Assembly (NCBI GenBank): GCA_963793625.1 | Contig: CAWCAT010000030.1 | Location: 62,001-126,000 of the forward strand | DNA: 64,000 nt | Reading direction: 5' to 3' | Source: G963668605 sp963793625 | GTDB taxonomy: Bacteria; Acidobacteriota; Terriglobia; Bryobacterales; Bryobacteraceae | Shown: piece after piece, positions 43,794-53,155 of the stretch | Layout: each line of letters begins with the position of its first letter | Numbering within the stretch: the stretch's first letter is position 1 | Program-made: the position numbers and the translations under genes | Notes under the pieces: generated by a model | Seen by the model: only the letters and a program-made list of their open reading frames with translations | Told to the model about the DNA's origin: nothing | Database searches by the model: none

Positions 43794-46700
43794 ATGATAA
43801 GGAAATTTTCATCTGTTGGGCTTTGTGCGGCGATCGTTTTGGCAGCGGTTGCGCTGTTTGCCCAAAGTAATACCGGAACGATCACCGGTCGGATTTTCGA
43901 CTCTGCAAAGGCACTTCTGCCGGGTGCCAAACTAACGATCACGAACCTGGATACAAACGTAACCAGTGCTATTACTGCTAATGATCAAGGCAATTATTCC
44001 GCTCCCGCGTTGCTGCCCGGCCGTTACCGTGTCGTAGTCGAAAAAGCCGGGTTCTCGAAATCAGTTCTGGAGCCTGTGGAAGTGTTCACGGCGAGCGTAA
44101 CCACGGCCGACATCACTCTACAGGTCGGCAGTATCACCGAGAGCGTAACGGTTAAAGAAGAAGCTCCACTGCTGACTTCCGATTCCGCGGCTGTCAACAC
44201 CACGGTGGAAAACCAGCTTCTTCAGGAGATCCCATTCCCAGAGCGCAGTTCTCTCAGTGCCGTCATGCTGTCAGCCGGTATCCAGGGCGACCCGCAGTAT
44301 CCGGGCGGCATTCAGAGTGAGAACGCTGGCATTTATGCGCCACCTCTGTCTCCGGGTGCATCCATCGCGATCGGCGGCGGCAGACCGGGTTCCGGATCGA
44401 TTCTCGTTGACGGTTCCGACATTTCCCTGGCAAGCTATCCTCGCACCGGCGTTACATTCTCCGGTGATACCGTCTCGCAGATGAGCGTCCAAACCAACGG
44501 CATTCCGGCACAATACGGACGCACCAGTGGAGGCGTGATCAACCAGACCACGAAGGGTGGCACAAACCAGTTCCATGGCGGCGTGAACTGGCAGCACACC
44601 GATCCAGGCCTGCAGTCATGGAAACACGGCACGCACCAGTCCGGCGTTCCGCCAATGCTGAAACAGAATATGTTCGGCGCATCTGTGGGCGGGCCCGTCG
44701 TTCTGCCCAAGCTATATGATGGTCGTAACAAGACCTTCTTTTATGCAACAGTCGAACCTTCGCGCCTTTCCGACCTCGTCTATACCGGTCTGGGGCGCGT
44801 TCCGACCCCTGCTGAATTGAAGGGTGATCTCGCTTATGGCTGGGATGTTCTCAACCGTTGCTGCAATGCTACGCTGCGCGCTCAGGGTGCCGACGCAGCC
44901 ATGCAGGAACTCCGCAATCTGTATGCAACCGGCGGCGCACCGCAGCTCATGTATCAGTACGCTAGAAATTCCGAAGGCTTTCCGGTGGGCGATAAGTACA
45001 CGGACCGGCTGACCTATATTCCGATCCCAAACAACAACGTCTCGGCACAACTGGCTAAGAACCCCTACGCGCAGAAGATTCTGTCGTACTATCCGACCCC
45101 ATCGAATCCGAGCCCTTACGCAGTTTTCCTGCGTCCGGACGCACTTTGGGACGCTAACGGTAACAATGCATTCCTGGGGCGTGGCGTGAAGAACGTGGAC
45201 AATCGTTATAGCTTTCGGTTTGACCACTCGCTGACCTCGGGCAGCCGCTTGGCATTTCGCTACACTTTCGTCCCAGTGAACGGCACGCGTTTTAATTTCC
45301 TGGGTCCCGATTCCGAAGCCAACCCGATTGCACGCGACAAGAACTCTGCGCGTAACTTCTATCTCGGACATACGCAGTTACTCGGCGGCAATAAGGTCAA
45401 CGAGTTTCGGGTTACCTACATGCGCGCCAATCAGTTGCGCTACGCCTCCGAAATCGCGACAGCCAAGGACTTCGGTGCGGAGATGGGTTTAAGGCCAGCC
45501 ACTCAGGGTTACGGGTTTCCGGCTTTTACCGGGCTTCCCGGCACGACTCTCGGCAGCGGCGGGTCACTTGGTAGTGGATCGGGCACCACGCTCGACATCA
45601 ATTTCGGCGTCGCCGATGATTTCTCATGGATTCGCGGCAAGCACAGCATGAAGTTCGGCTTCGATTACCGAGCATTCCAGATGAACCGCTATGACCGTAA
45701 CGAACTCGGCGGCGGCACCTACAACTTCAGCGCATCACAGACCAACGACGGAATCGGCGGCGGCAGTCCGCTCGCCAGCTTGATGTTGGGGATCGTCAAC
45801 AGTTACACGGTGCGCACTGTTCCAATGGCGTTTTACTACCGCTGGAAGTATGCCGGTGCGTACTTCCAGGATGACTGGAAAGTTACCCAGAAGCTGACGC
45901 TGAATTTGGGGATGCGATATTCCCACGAGACTCCGCGCACGGAGAAGTACAACCGTCAGGGTTCGTTCGACCCGAACGTCACCGGGAATCTGAATGGCGT
46001 ACCGGTAAGGGGCGGATTCACCTTCGCAGGCGAGAATGGCAACCCGCGTGGACTGTGGAACTCTAACTGGATGGGCTTCGAACCGCGCTTTGGGTTCGCC
46101 TACACGCCCATGAGCAAAACGACCTTCCGCGGATCGTTCTCGTTACTGCAGGCCCCGCTTACTGGCCTGAGCTTCTTCATCGTTCCCGATCTGAACGTGC
46201 AGACGACGCCGATTAGCGGCAATAACGGCGGCGTTCGACCCGGGCAGGTGAACCTCGTCACCAACCCCGTGGGCGCGATTCCTCCTAATCAGCCAATCTC
46301 TGGCGGTCCTCTGTTTAGCTGGACTGGAAGTGGTACGACGGCACTACCTTACATTGACAAGACGAACGCCCAGCCGTACGCGCTGCAGTGGTCCTTCTCA
46401 ATCGCGAACGCAATCACACCGTCCACCGTGCTGGAAGCCACGTACAGCGGAAACAAGGGTAATCACCTTTTCAGCCCAAGTCTTGACCAGAACATCCCGT
46501 CCTATGACGCGATCAAGGTCAAAATCAGGGATCAGGTGAACTTCGCAACGCAGGTTCCAAACCCGTTCGGCATCAACGATCTGAGCGGACGTCCGCTCCA
46601 GATGGCAGTGCTCGACACGATGCGGCCGTTTCCACACCTCTGGTCACAGCAGATTCCGACCATGTTCGATCGCCGCGGAAGCTCGATCTATCACGGGCTG

Positions 46701-47564
46701 TGGCTGTCATTCAAACAGCGCCTGTCCAAGGGCCTGAATTTCCAGGGCAGCTTCACCTGGGCGAAGTCGATTGATAACGCCTCGGCCGGCTTTGGCGGAC
46801 TGATCGGACAAGAGACCGATATCTTCGGTCTTGCGCGCCCCCAGAATCCGACCAACATGCAGCCCGAACGCTCGGAATCGACTTATAGCATTCCACATAA
46901 GTTCTCTACGGCGGTGAATTACGAACTGCCGATGGGCAAGGGTCGCACTTTTGCAACGTCGAACAGGTTCCTGAATGGCATGTTTGGAAACTGGAACATG
47001 GCCGGGTTCTTCACGATTCAGGACGGCTACCCGATCTGGCTACGGCAAGGCAGCGGCGGATACTGGTTCTCGCTGGCTGGCGGTGGCGGCAATCTCGCTT
47101 CCGGCGCGGTGCTGCGTCCCAACCTGGTTCCCGGAGTGCCGATTATCAACGCCAACTGGCGCGATAATCCGTACATCGCGGGATCATTCCTGAATCCGGC
47201 GGCGTTCACTATCCCGGGTTCGCTGAGCAATCCGGAACTCGGCAACCTGCCGCGTACGATGTCCTCGGTGCGCAATCCGGTCACGCGCACGCTCGACATG
47301 AATCTGTCGAAGCGCTTTGTGCTGCCTCCCAAAGAGCGGTTCTCACTGACGCTGCGCGCGGATTTCCTGAACGTGCTGAATCACCCGAATTTCTTTTTCA
47401 ATCCGATCAGCGGGCATGATTGGCTCGGCGGTGATTTCAATCGCACGTCACTGACGAACCCTGCCATCCAGCCGTTCACGACAAATGGCAGCTTCGGCAA
47501 GATGGATCCGAACAACACCAACGCGGGCCGGACAATCCGCTTGACCATCCGGCTGAATTTCTAA
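43794..47564 (+). CDS. TonB-dependent receptor, Oar-like
   Basis: Complete 1256-residue outer-membrane receptor. It has a signal peptide (GLCAAIVLAAVALFAQ), a carboxypeptidase-regulatory-like domain (TGTITGRIFDSAKALLPGAK to LLPGRYRVVVEKAGFSKSVL) and a plug with ILVDGSDISLASYPRTGVTF and NGIPAQYGRTSGGVINQTTK. The barrel begins YDGRNKTFFYATVEPSR and ends NAGRTIRLTIRLNF. AGGAAGG lies a few bases before ATG 43794; an in-frame GTG 6 bases upstream is less likely. It belongs to the same subfamily as the receptor at 6107, not to the duplicated pair. Its stop overlaps the stop of the GH140-like gene on the other strand. The ligand may be a glycan processed by the adjacent hydrolases. Confidence 0.94.
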   Translation: MIRKFSSVGLCAAIVLAAVALFAQSNTGTITGRIFDSAKALLPGAKLTITNLDTNVTSAITANDQGNYSAPALLPGRYRVVVEKAGFSKSVLEPVEVFTASVTTADITLQVGSITESVTVKEEAPLLTSDSAAVNTTVENQLLQEIPFPERSSLSAVMLSAGIQGDPQYPGGIQSENAGIYAPPLSPGASIAIGGGRPGSGSILVDGSDISLASYPRTGVTFSGDTVSQMSVQTNGIPAQYGRTSGGVINQTTKGGTNQFHGGVNWQHTDPGLQSWKHGTHQSGVPPMLKQNMFGASVGGPVVLPKLYDGRNKTFFYATVEPSRLSDLVYTGLGRVPTPAELKGDLAYGWDVLNRCCNATLRAQGADAAMQELRNLYATGGAPQLMYQYARNSEGFPVGDKYTDRLTYIPIPNNNVSAQLAKNPYAQKILSYYPTPSNPSPYAVFLRPDALWDANGNNAFLGRGVKNVDNRYSFRFDHSLTSGSRLAFRYTFVPVNGTRFNFLGPDSEANPIARDKNSARNFYLGHTQLLGGNKVNEFRVTYMRANQLRYASEIATAKDFGAEMGLRPATQGYGFPAFTGLPGTTLGSGGSLGSGSGTTLDINFGVADDFSWIRGKHSMKFGFDYRAFQMNRYDRNELGGGTYNFSASQTNDGIGGGSPLASLMLGIVNSYTVRTVPMAFYYRWKYAGAYFQDDWKVTQKLTLNLGMRYSHETPRTEKYNRQGSFDPNVTGNLNGVPVRGGFTFAGENGNPRGLWNSNWMGFEPRFGFAYTPMSKTTFRGSFSLLQAPLTGLSFFIVPDLNVQTTPISGNNGGVRPGQVNLVTNPVGAIPPNQPISGGPLFSWTGSGTTALPYIDKTNAQPYALQWSFSIANAITPSTVLEATYSGNKGNHLFSPSLDQNIPSYDAIKVKIRDQVNFATQVPNPFGINDLSGRPLQMAVLDTMRPFPHLWSQQIPTMFDRRGSSIYHGLWLSFKQRLSKGLNFQGSFTWAKSIDNASAGFGGLIGQETDIFGLARPQNPTNMQPERSESTYSIPHKFSTAVNYELPMGKGRTFATSNRFLNGMFGNWNMAGFFTIQDGYPIWLRQGSGGYWFSLAGGGGNLASGAVLRPNLVPGVPIINANWRDNPYIAGSFLNPAAFTIPGSLSNPELGNLPRTMSSVRNPVTRTLDMNLSKRFVLPPKERFSLTLRADFLNVLNHPNFFFNPISGHDWLGGDFNRTSLTNPAIQPFTTNGSFGKMDPNNTNAGRTIRLTIRLNF

Positions 47565-49027
47565 CTTCTGCAATGTTTGAGGGCGGGCACCACGCTCGCC
47601 CTCAGCGCTTTCGGCCGGGCGCCCCGAAGCTTCTTCGATGCGTCGTCAAGCACCAGCACCCAATCGCTTCCGAATCCTTCCGAAGGGCAAGTGAATTCAT
47701 GCGTGCCCTGATTCGGCATCGCTTCGATTTCCGTCGTGCTGCCCGTGCGCGGGTTGTACCACCAGCCCTTCACGTTAGCTGCCCGAAATCTTTCCCATGT
47801 TGACCGTGAACTTCCGTCCCTGCGCGCTATAGATGAACGCATAATCCTCGCCGCGCGTTGCGGAGATATGGTCCGCACCTTCGAGCGCGTTCGCAATCGA
47901 GGCTCTGATCAGGAATTCTGGAAAAGTACGGACGTGATTCGATCGAGCGCGCGCACATATTGCATCTGTGCCGCACCGGGGCGATGAATCGCGTCGTACC
48001 AATAGTGCAGCGGACCGTTGATCGGGCCTGCGGCCCGGCGCATACATCTGCCACACCGAGTGGTTGCCGTAAGTGTGGCCGCACGCGCCCGAGAAACACG
48101 TCCCAGTATGCGCGCTGGCGTACATGCGCATCGAAAGAGTAGCCATTGTCCTTGGCCCGGAACGCGAGCGGATGATCTTCATACAAAGGCTCGCCATCGA
48201 GTACAGGCTTTACCGGCGTGCGCTCGTAATCCTTCGCGATCTTCTGCCCAGCTCATCGTCTTCTCGGCGAGGCCGTGCCCAGTCTGATGCATGTTGAAGT
48301 CGAGCCACGCATCGTTGTGAAACCACGTCGAGGATGTCTCGCTGCCGCGCGGATGGAAACTCATCAGAACGCCGTCATAGTCCTCTTTGCCGGTTACCCC
48401 GATTGCGATGCCGCGCGCCAGCATCCGCCAGGTTTCCTCGAAGCCCGTCGCTGTGCGATCGCCGCCCATAATCCAGATGACACCCTTCTTGCCGTAGCGG
48501 CGCCCTAGAAACTCGCCGTACTGTTTGCGCGTTTTTCGACGTGAGCAGAGCCTGATCGTTCTTGCCTGTGTTGACCGCCCAGCTTCCCCATGAAGGCAGC
48601 AGCGCAATGTACAGACCGCGCGCATTCGCCTGATCCACGATGTAATCGACATGCTCCCAGTAATCGATATTCCTCGCGTCGTTCGGATTCGAACCCGGTG
48701 TGACGGCGGGCTTGGTGGGATCCCTGTCGATCAGGGGCGTGTCGCCGTACGGATTTGGATCGTTGATGCCATCCAGTTCGGCCAGCGCCACAGCCTGGAT
48801 CGCAGTATAGCCCTGCGCTGCGCGCTTATCGAGGTATTCGACCGCCTGCTTCCGATCGAGCCGGTGGAGCAGTTCCCAAGCGGTATCGGCCAGGTAGAAA
48901 GAACGGCTTTCCCTCGGCTGTCATCAGAAAACGCTTGTTCTCGCTGACCTTCAATTTCGAGAGGCTGCGAGGCGGCTGTGCGGCGAGTGTCGTCGGCCGT
49001 GAGAATTATAAGCGATAAGAGTCTCAT
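47561..49027 (-). pseudogene. GH140-like (DUF4038) glycoside hydrolase with collagen-binding-like C-terminal domain, multiple frameshifts
   Basis: Stitching frames gives, in order: MRLLSLIILTA (signal-like), KVSENKRFLMTAEGKPFF, LADTAWELLHRLDRKQAVEY, LDKRAAQGYTAIQAVALAEL, then YIALLPSWGSWAVNTGKN and YGKKGVIWIMGGDRTATG. LDGEPLYEDHPL, ACGHTYGNHSVWQMYAPG, GEDYAFIYSAQGRKFTVNMG and NVKGWWYNPRTGSTTEIEAM follow, and finally DWVLVLDD. These are the DUF4038 barrel (GH140, whose known member is an apiosidase acting on pectin side chains) and the C-terminal collagen-binding-like domain. At least five frame changes are needed. MGGD and DGEP likely contain the catalytic acids. Its ATG overlaps the stop of the DUF1593 gene, so they formed one operon. 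Confidence 0.8.
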
Positions 49028-50444
49028 GATTTCTTCGTTCGTGCCGGTTGTACGGTGATGATAGTTCTGCGGATACGCGGTCAGGGATGGCATCCCATCG
49101 TCGGTCACCTCGAGAATGATGTGAATACTGCGGGGTTCGGAAACGTCAGGCGCAACGAATTCCAGCGTCTGTGTGGCATCGCCGGTAAGCTCCAGCAAGC
49201 CTTCGAAAGTGCCGGCTTCGCGATAGTGGAACCAGCGGTATGTCAGCCGGTTGCCGTCCCGATCCGAGCTTCCGGCAGCGCTGAGGCGAACTCGCTCGCC
49301 CGCGCGGACCGCGATAGCGGCAAACTGCTTTGATGCGTCGCCGTTGATAACAGCCTTTGGCGCGTGATTGACCGCGGTCACGTGAGGCGTGGCACACCAG
49401 TCCATGCGAGCCTGGAAGTCGTTCTGAAACGCCGGACGCCAGCGCCAAACGGTGGCGCGTGCCTCACTGACTCCTTCGACCGTGTCGGGCGAATCGTTGT
49501 ATAGGTTGGGCCGGATCTGCCGGAACCTTCCGCCCCAACCGCCCCATTCCGGATGCTCCGGATCATTGAGGCCCGTTGCGCAGGAAGTAGAACCAGGACG
49601 GCGTGTCGCCTTCTTTCAGTGCACCATGCGGGTTTGGCGCGGTAAAGGTTTTCACCGGATAGAGCGCACCAAGCGGACCATGATTGAGTCCGGATGATTG
49701 CTGTCGATCCACTCGCGCGAAGTCAGCGCGATGTCGCCGCCCAGATACATCCCGCGATAGGCGGAGAGGCGCCGGTCCGGACCGGTCTGCCGGCGGCCGG
49801 AAACATCGTTCGGATCCGCGGCGCTGAGGATATAGAAAAGATCCGGAAAGTTCTCCACAATCCAGGTCCTGAATCGTCCTGATGCCCGATGGCATGCACG
49901 CGAAGTTTCGAAACAAAGCGCTTCAGCTCTGCCGGGGAACGTTCGTTCTTCACGCGCCAGAGCGCCTGCGCTAGATCCGTCGGCCCACCCCAGATGGCTA
50001 CATTTACGGGACGCGGATCGGCGCGGTCCACCACGGAGATAATCCAGTCCGAACCTTCGCTTGACTTGTCTTTCCCGAGCATCTTCCACGCCGCGCTTCG
50101 GATTTCCGGACTTGATCACCGCGAGCAAGTTTCCCGGCTTCCGGATAGCCCTCCGCATGACGAACCAGGTTCCCACGTACCTGTGCGTATGCGTCCACGA
50201 TCTCGCGGATCAGGTCAGGCCGTACCGTGTCTTTCTTAAGTTCGCCCGGAGTTCCCGACGCGGAGGCGATCAGCCCGGCGATCTCGAACTCATTCGAGTA
50301 CGTCATCAGGCGCACCATGGATTGCTGGTCGTCGGGATCGCCGCCAATGTCTGTCAGGATGATCAGGCGCGGCTTGCCGGCGGGGCCTTGTGCCATCGCG
50401 AGCGCAACGAACGCGAGTGCCGCAAATATGAATCGAATCCGCAT
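49024..50444 (-). pseudogene. DUF1593 nucleoside-hydrolase-like secreted protein, multiple frameshifts
   Basis: After a signal peptide (FIFAALAFVALAMAQ) comes RLIILTDIGGDPDDQQSMVR, the acidic metal-binding motif of the nucleoside-hydrolase fold found in DUF1593 proteins. Other frames continue with KDKSSEGSDWIISVVDRADP, VNVAIWGGPTDLAQALWRVK, LRVHAIGHQDDSGP, EGDTPSWFYFLRNG and the C-terminal Ig-like part APKAVINGDASKQFAAIAVR, VRLSAAGSSDRDGNRLTYRW, ILEVTDDGMPSLTAY. A one-base excess near 49075 diverts the end; the corrected frame finishes RTIITVQPARTKKS with the TGA overlapping the next ATG. DUF1593 genes are frequent in polysaccharide loci; the substrate is unknown. Confidence 0.8.
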
Positions 50445-50474
50445 GAGTTTGGACTATATGGATTCTGACACTTT

Positions 50475-53091
50475 TCAGCCCTGCCTGCATTCAATTCGCT
50501 CGAACAGTTCCGCCGGGTTGATGGGCTTGGATATGAACCCATCCATCCCGACGTCCAGGCAACGCTGCCGATCTTCCAGCATGGCGTGAGCGGTCATTGC
50601 AATGATGGGAATTTTCTGAGACGACTCTCTCTGCGGCCCCATTTCCTCGATGCTGCGAATAGCCATTGTTGCTTCAAGACCATCCATTTCGGGCATCTGA
50701 ATATCCATCAGGATCAGGTCGAAATGGTCGAGCATAAAGGCATTCACTGCTTGCTTTCCATTTGTCGCGAGAGTCACTTGATGGCCACGGTTCTTCAGCA
50801 GTCGAACCGCCACCTTCCAATTGATTTCATTGTCTTCGGCAAGCAACACGTTCAAAGGCTGAGAGCACTGTGCGGGAAGAACGTTAAACAAGCCTTTCCC
50901 TGATTTTTCGTCATGCTGCCCAGACTCTCCGGACGCTATAGGCAGGACAATCGTGAAGTGAAAGGTGCTGCCCTTGCCTAGCTCTCCCTCCATCCAGATC
51001 TTCCCGTTCATTAGCCCGACCAGTCGCGACGATATCGTCAGTCCCAAACCGGTTCCGCCATGGCAGCGCCGGCTCGAACCATCCGCCTGAACGAACGCCT
51101 CGAAAATGCTAGCCTGCTTTTCTTTTGCTATCCCGCAGCCGGCGTCGCGCACTGAAAAGTGGAGTTCGCAGGAGCTGTTGTCTTCCGTGTCCGGAACACG
51201 TTCGATTCTCACCAGAATCTCGCCCGAATCCGTGAATTTGATCGCATTCCCAACCAGGTTCAGCAAAATCTGGCGCAGCCGGCCTGAATCGAAAACTAAA
51301 CGCTCGGGTACGGCAGGAGAGGCGTCAAAGGCAAGTGCCAAGCCTTTCTCGTGAGCCTGGACGGCGATTGAATGCAGCACGTCGCCAACCGACGATCGCA
51401 GGTCGTTTGGCGCCGGATGGAGTTCCAGCTTGCCAGCCTCGATTTTGGAGAAATCCAGGATGTCGTTGATAATTCCCAGCAGGTGCTCCGCAGAACTGCG
51501 CGCACGTACTGACGAATTCATGCTGCTCCGGTGTGAGATCTGTGCCGAGAGCCAGTTCGGTCATGCCGATCACGCCGTTCATTGGCGTCCGGATCTCATG
51601 GCTCATGTTGGCAAGGAACTCACTTTTGGCCCGGCTGGCCGTTTCGGCAGCTTCCTTTGCCCGACGCCACTTTTCTGTCGTGCTTAGCAAATTTGCGGTT
51701 TGCTGCCGCACCTTCCGCCGCAGCATCACAATCCACGCGATGGCGAGCAGCACGCTTACGCCGAGGACTCCAAGCACAGTCAGAATAGGCCCGGCGGTCC
51801 ACCAGGGAGCATTCTTCTGAACCCATACATCCGCGGCAGAACGTGCGATGAGGTTGAAGTCTTTCGACTCACGATCTTCGCCGGAACGAATTAAACAGAT
51901 GCCGGTCACTCGCAGGACACTGTCCCGGCGAAGCCCCTGCAGGCTGTTTGAATCCTGTTTTCGAGGGATCCAGGCCTCAAAAATTAAACCACCTGCCGAG
52001 CGCAGAATCAGGATCTCGTCTGTCTGTCGCTGCGTTCGTTCGACATACGTGCCTTCGACAGTGATCAATTCGGCATCGTGATCACCGCCCAAAGCCTGTT
52101 CCGCCGTCACCAACTCCGGCGAAGGAATAGCCGCGCTCCCCAGTTTTCGAAACAATCCATTGCGGAGTATCGGAGCATATTCGCCGATTTCCGGAAAACC
52201 TGCCACTTCCACACAGTCTCCGGGTTTCAACGAGGTGGGATGCGCTGCTTCCACGCGCAAGGCGTCCTCCCCATCCCGAATGAAGACAGTTTTCAACCTG
52301 CGCTGCAGCGTGACGATCCCTGTCACCTTGACGCGGTGACCAGCCGCACTCTTGTCCGCAAATTGCAGAACTGAGTTGATCTTGCGAAGGGGCGGAGAAA
52401 AAGGATCGGGATTGGCCGGCTTCGTAATGAGAATTTGCCGGACGGTGGGAGTCATGATCCGGTACCCGGTAAATTGCCGGCGCTTGTTGAAAAGACTTCC
52501 GCACACGCCCTGAATGCGCACCTCTGCGTCGATAAAATGCTCAGGGTCAACGTTCTTCGCGTTTTCCAAACGTACTATGACCTTGCGGCCGGCGTGCCAT
52601 AGAATCAAGTCCATCCGATTACTTTTGGCGAGTTTTGCGAAGTGAACGATGCCCGATACTTCTACCCACTGTCCCGCCTCACGGCCCGTCGCCATTGTGT
52701 CCCAGGGTGATTGCTTCGGAACCGGCAAAGCCCCAAATCCCAGGAGCTTCAGCTTGATCACCCTGATGTTTGGCGCGAACTTTCCCATTACGGTCTCACC
52801 TTCGACCTCCAGCATTTGACCCGCCTTTAATGGCAGGTTTGTGCGCTTGGCCATTTCCACGTAGAGACCGGCTGTGCGGTCCTGAAAGAAAAACGATCCA
52901 TTGATCGAACCAAGAGTCACGACGCCCCGGACCATTACCGGAATCCTGGAGTCCGCCTGTTCGGGGGTAAGCTCCCGCACCTGTGCAGCGCTCGTCAGCC
53001 TGCGCGATTCAGTTGAAGCCTGAAGGATTGCAGCCGCAAGAAAAGCGGACACAATGGATGACTTCGCGCATTTGATCAATCGGACTGGCAC
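50475..53091 (-). pseudogene. Hybrid sensor histidine kinase with OB-like periplasmic repeats, one frameshift
   Basis: A signal/anchor is followed by a periplasmic region with about four similar OB-fold-like units (IPVMVRGVVTLGSINGSFFF, WVEVSGIVHFAKLAKSNRMD, RVKVTGIVTLQRRLKTVFIR, LITVEGTYVERTQRQTDEIL). A membrane helix (ILTVLGVLGVSVLLAIAWIV), a coiled linker and HisKA (FLANMSHEIRTPMNGVIGMT) come next. Near 51510 the frame changes after EQHEFVST, and the other frame continues SSAEHLLGIINDILDFSKIE. It then has HATPase (VGNAIKFTDSG, VRDAGCGIAKEK, GGTGLGLTISSRLVGLMNG) and a receiver domain (NVLLAEDNEINWKVAVRLLK, DLILMDIQMPEMDG, MTAHAMLEDRQRCLDVGMDG, FISKPIN). GTG start after AGGAAGGA. No cognate regulator or Hpt domain is adjacent. 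Confidence 0.85.
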
Positions 53092-53155
53092 GCTGTTCCT
53101 TCCTCACTTGCATATCGGCGAATAATGGCTAGCGCAATATAGAAAAGGCGCTCGC

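Noticed and set aside
44712..45371. Minus-strand frame of 219 codons opposite the receptor at 43794
   Set aside because: Antisense shadow without motif or ribosome site.
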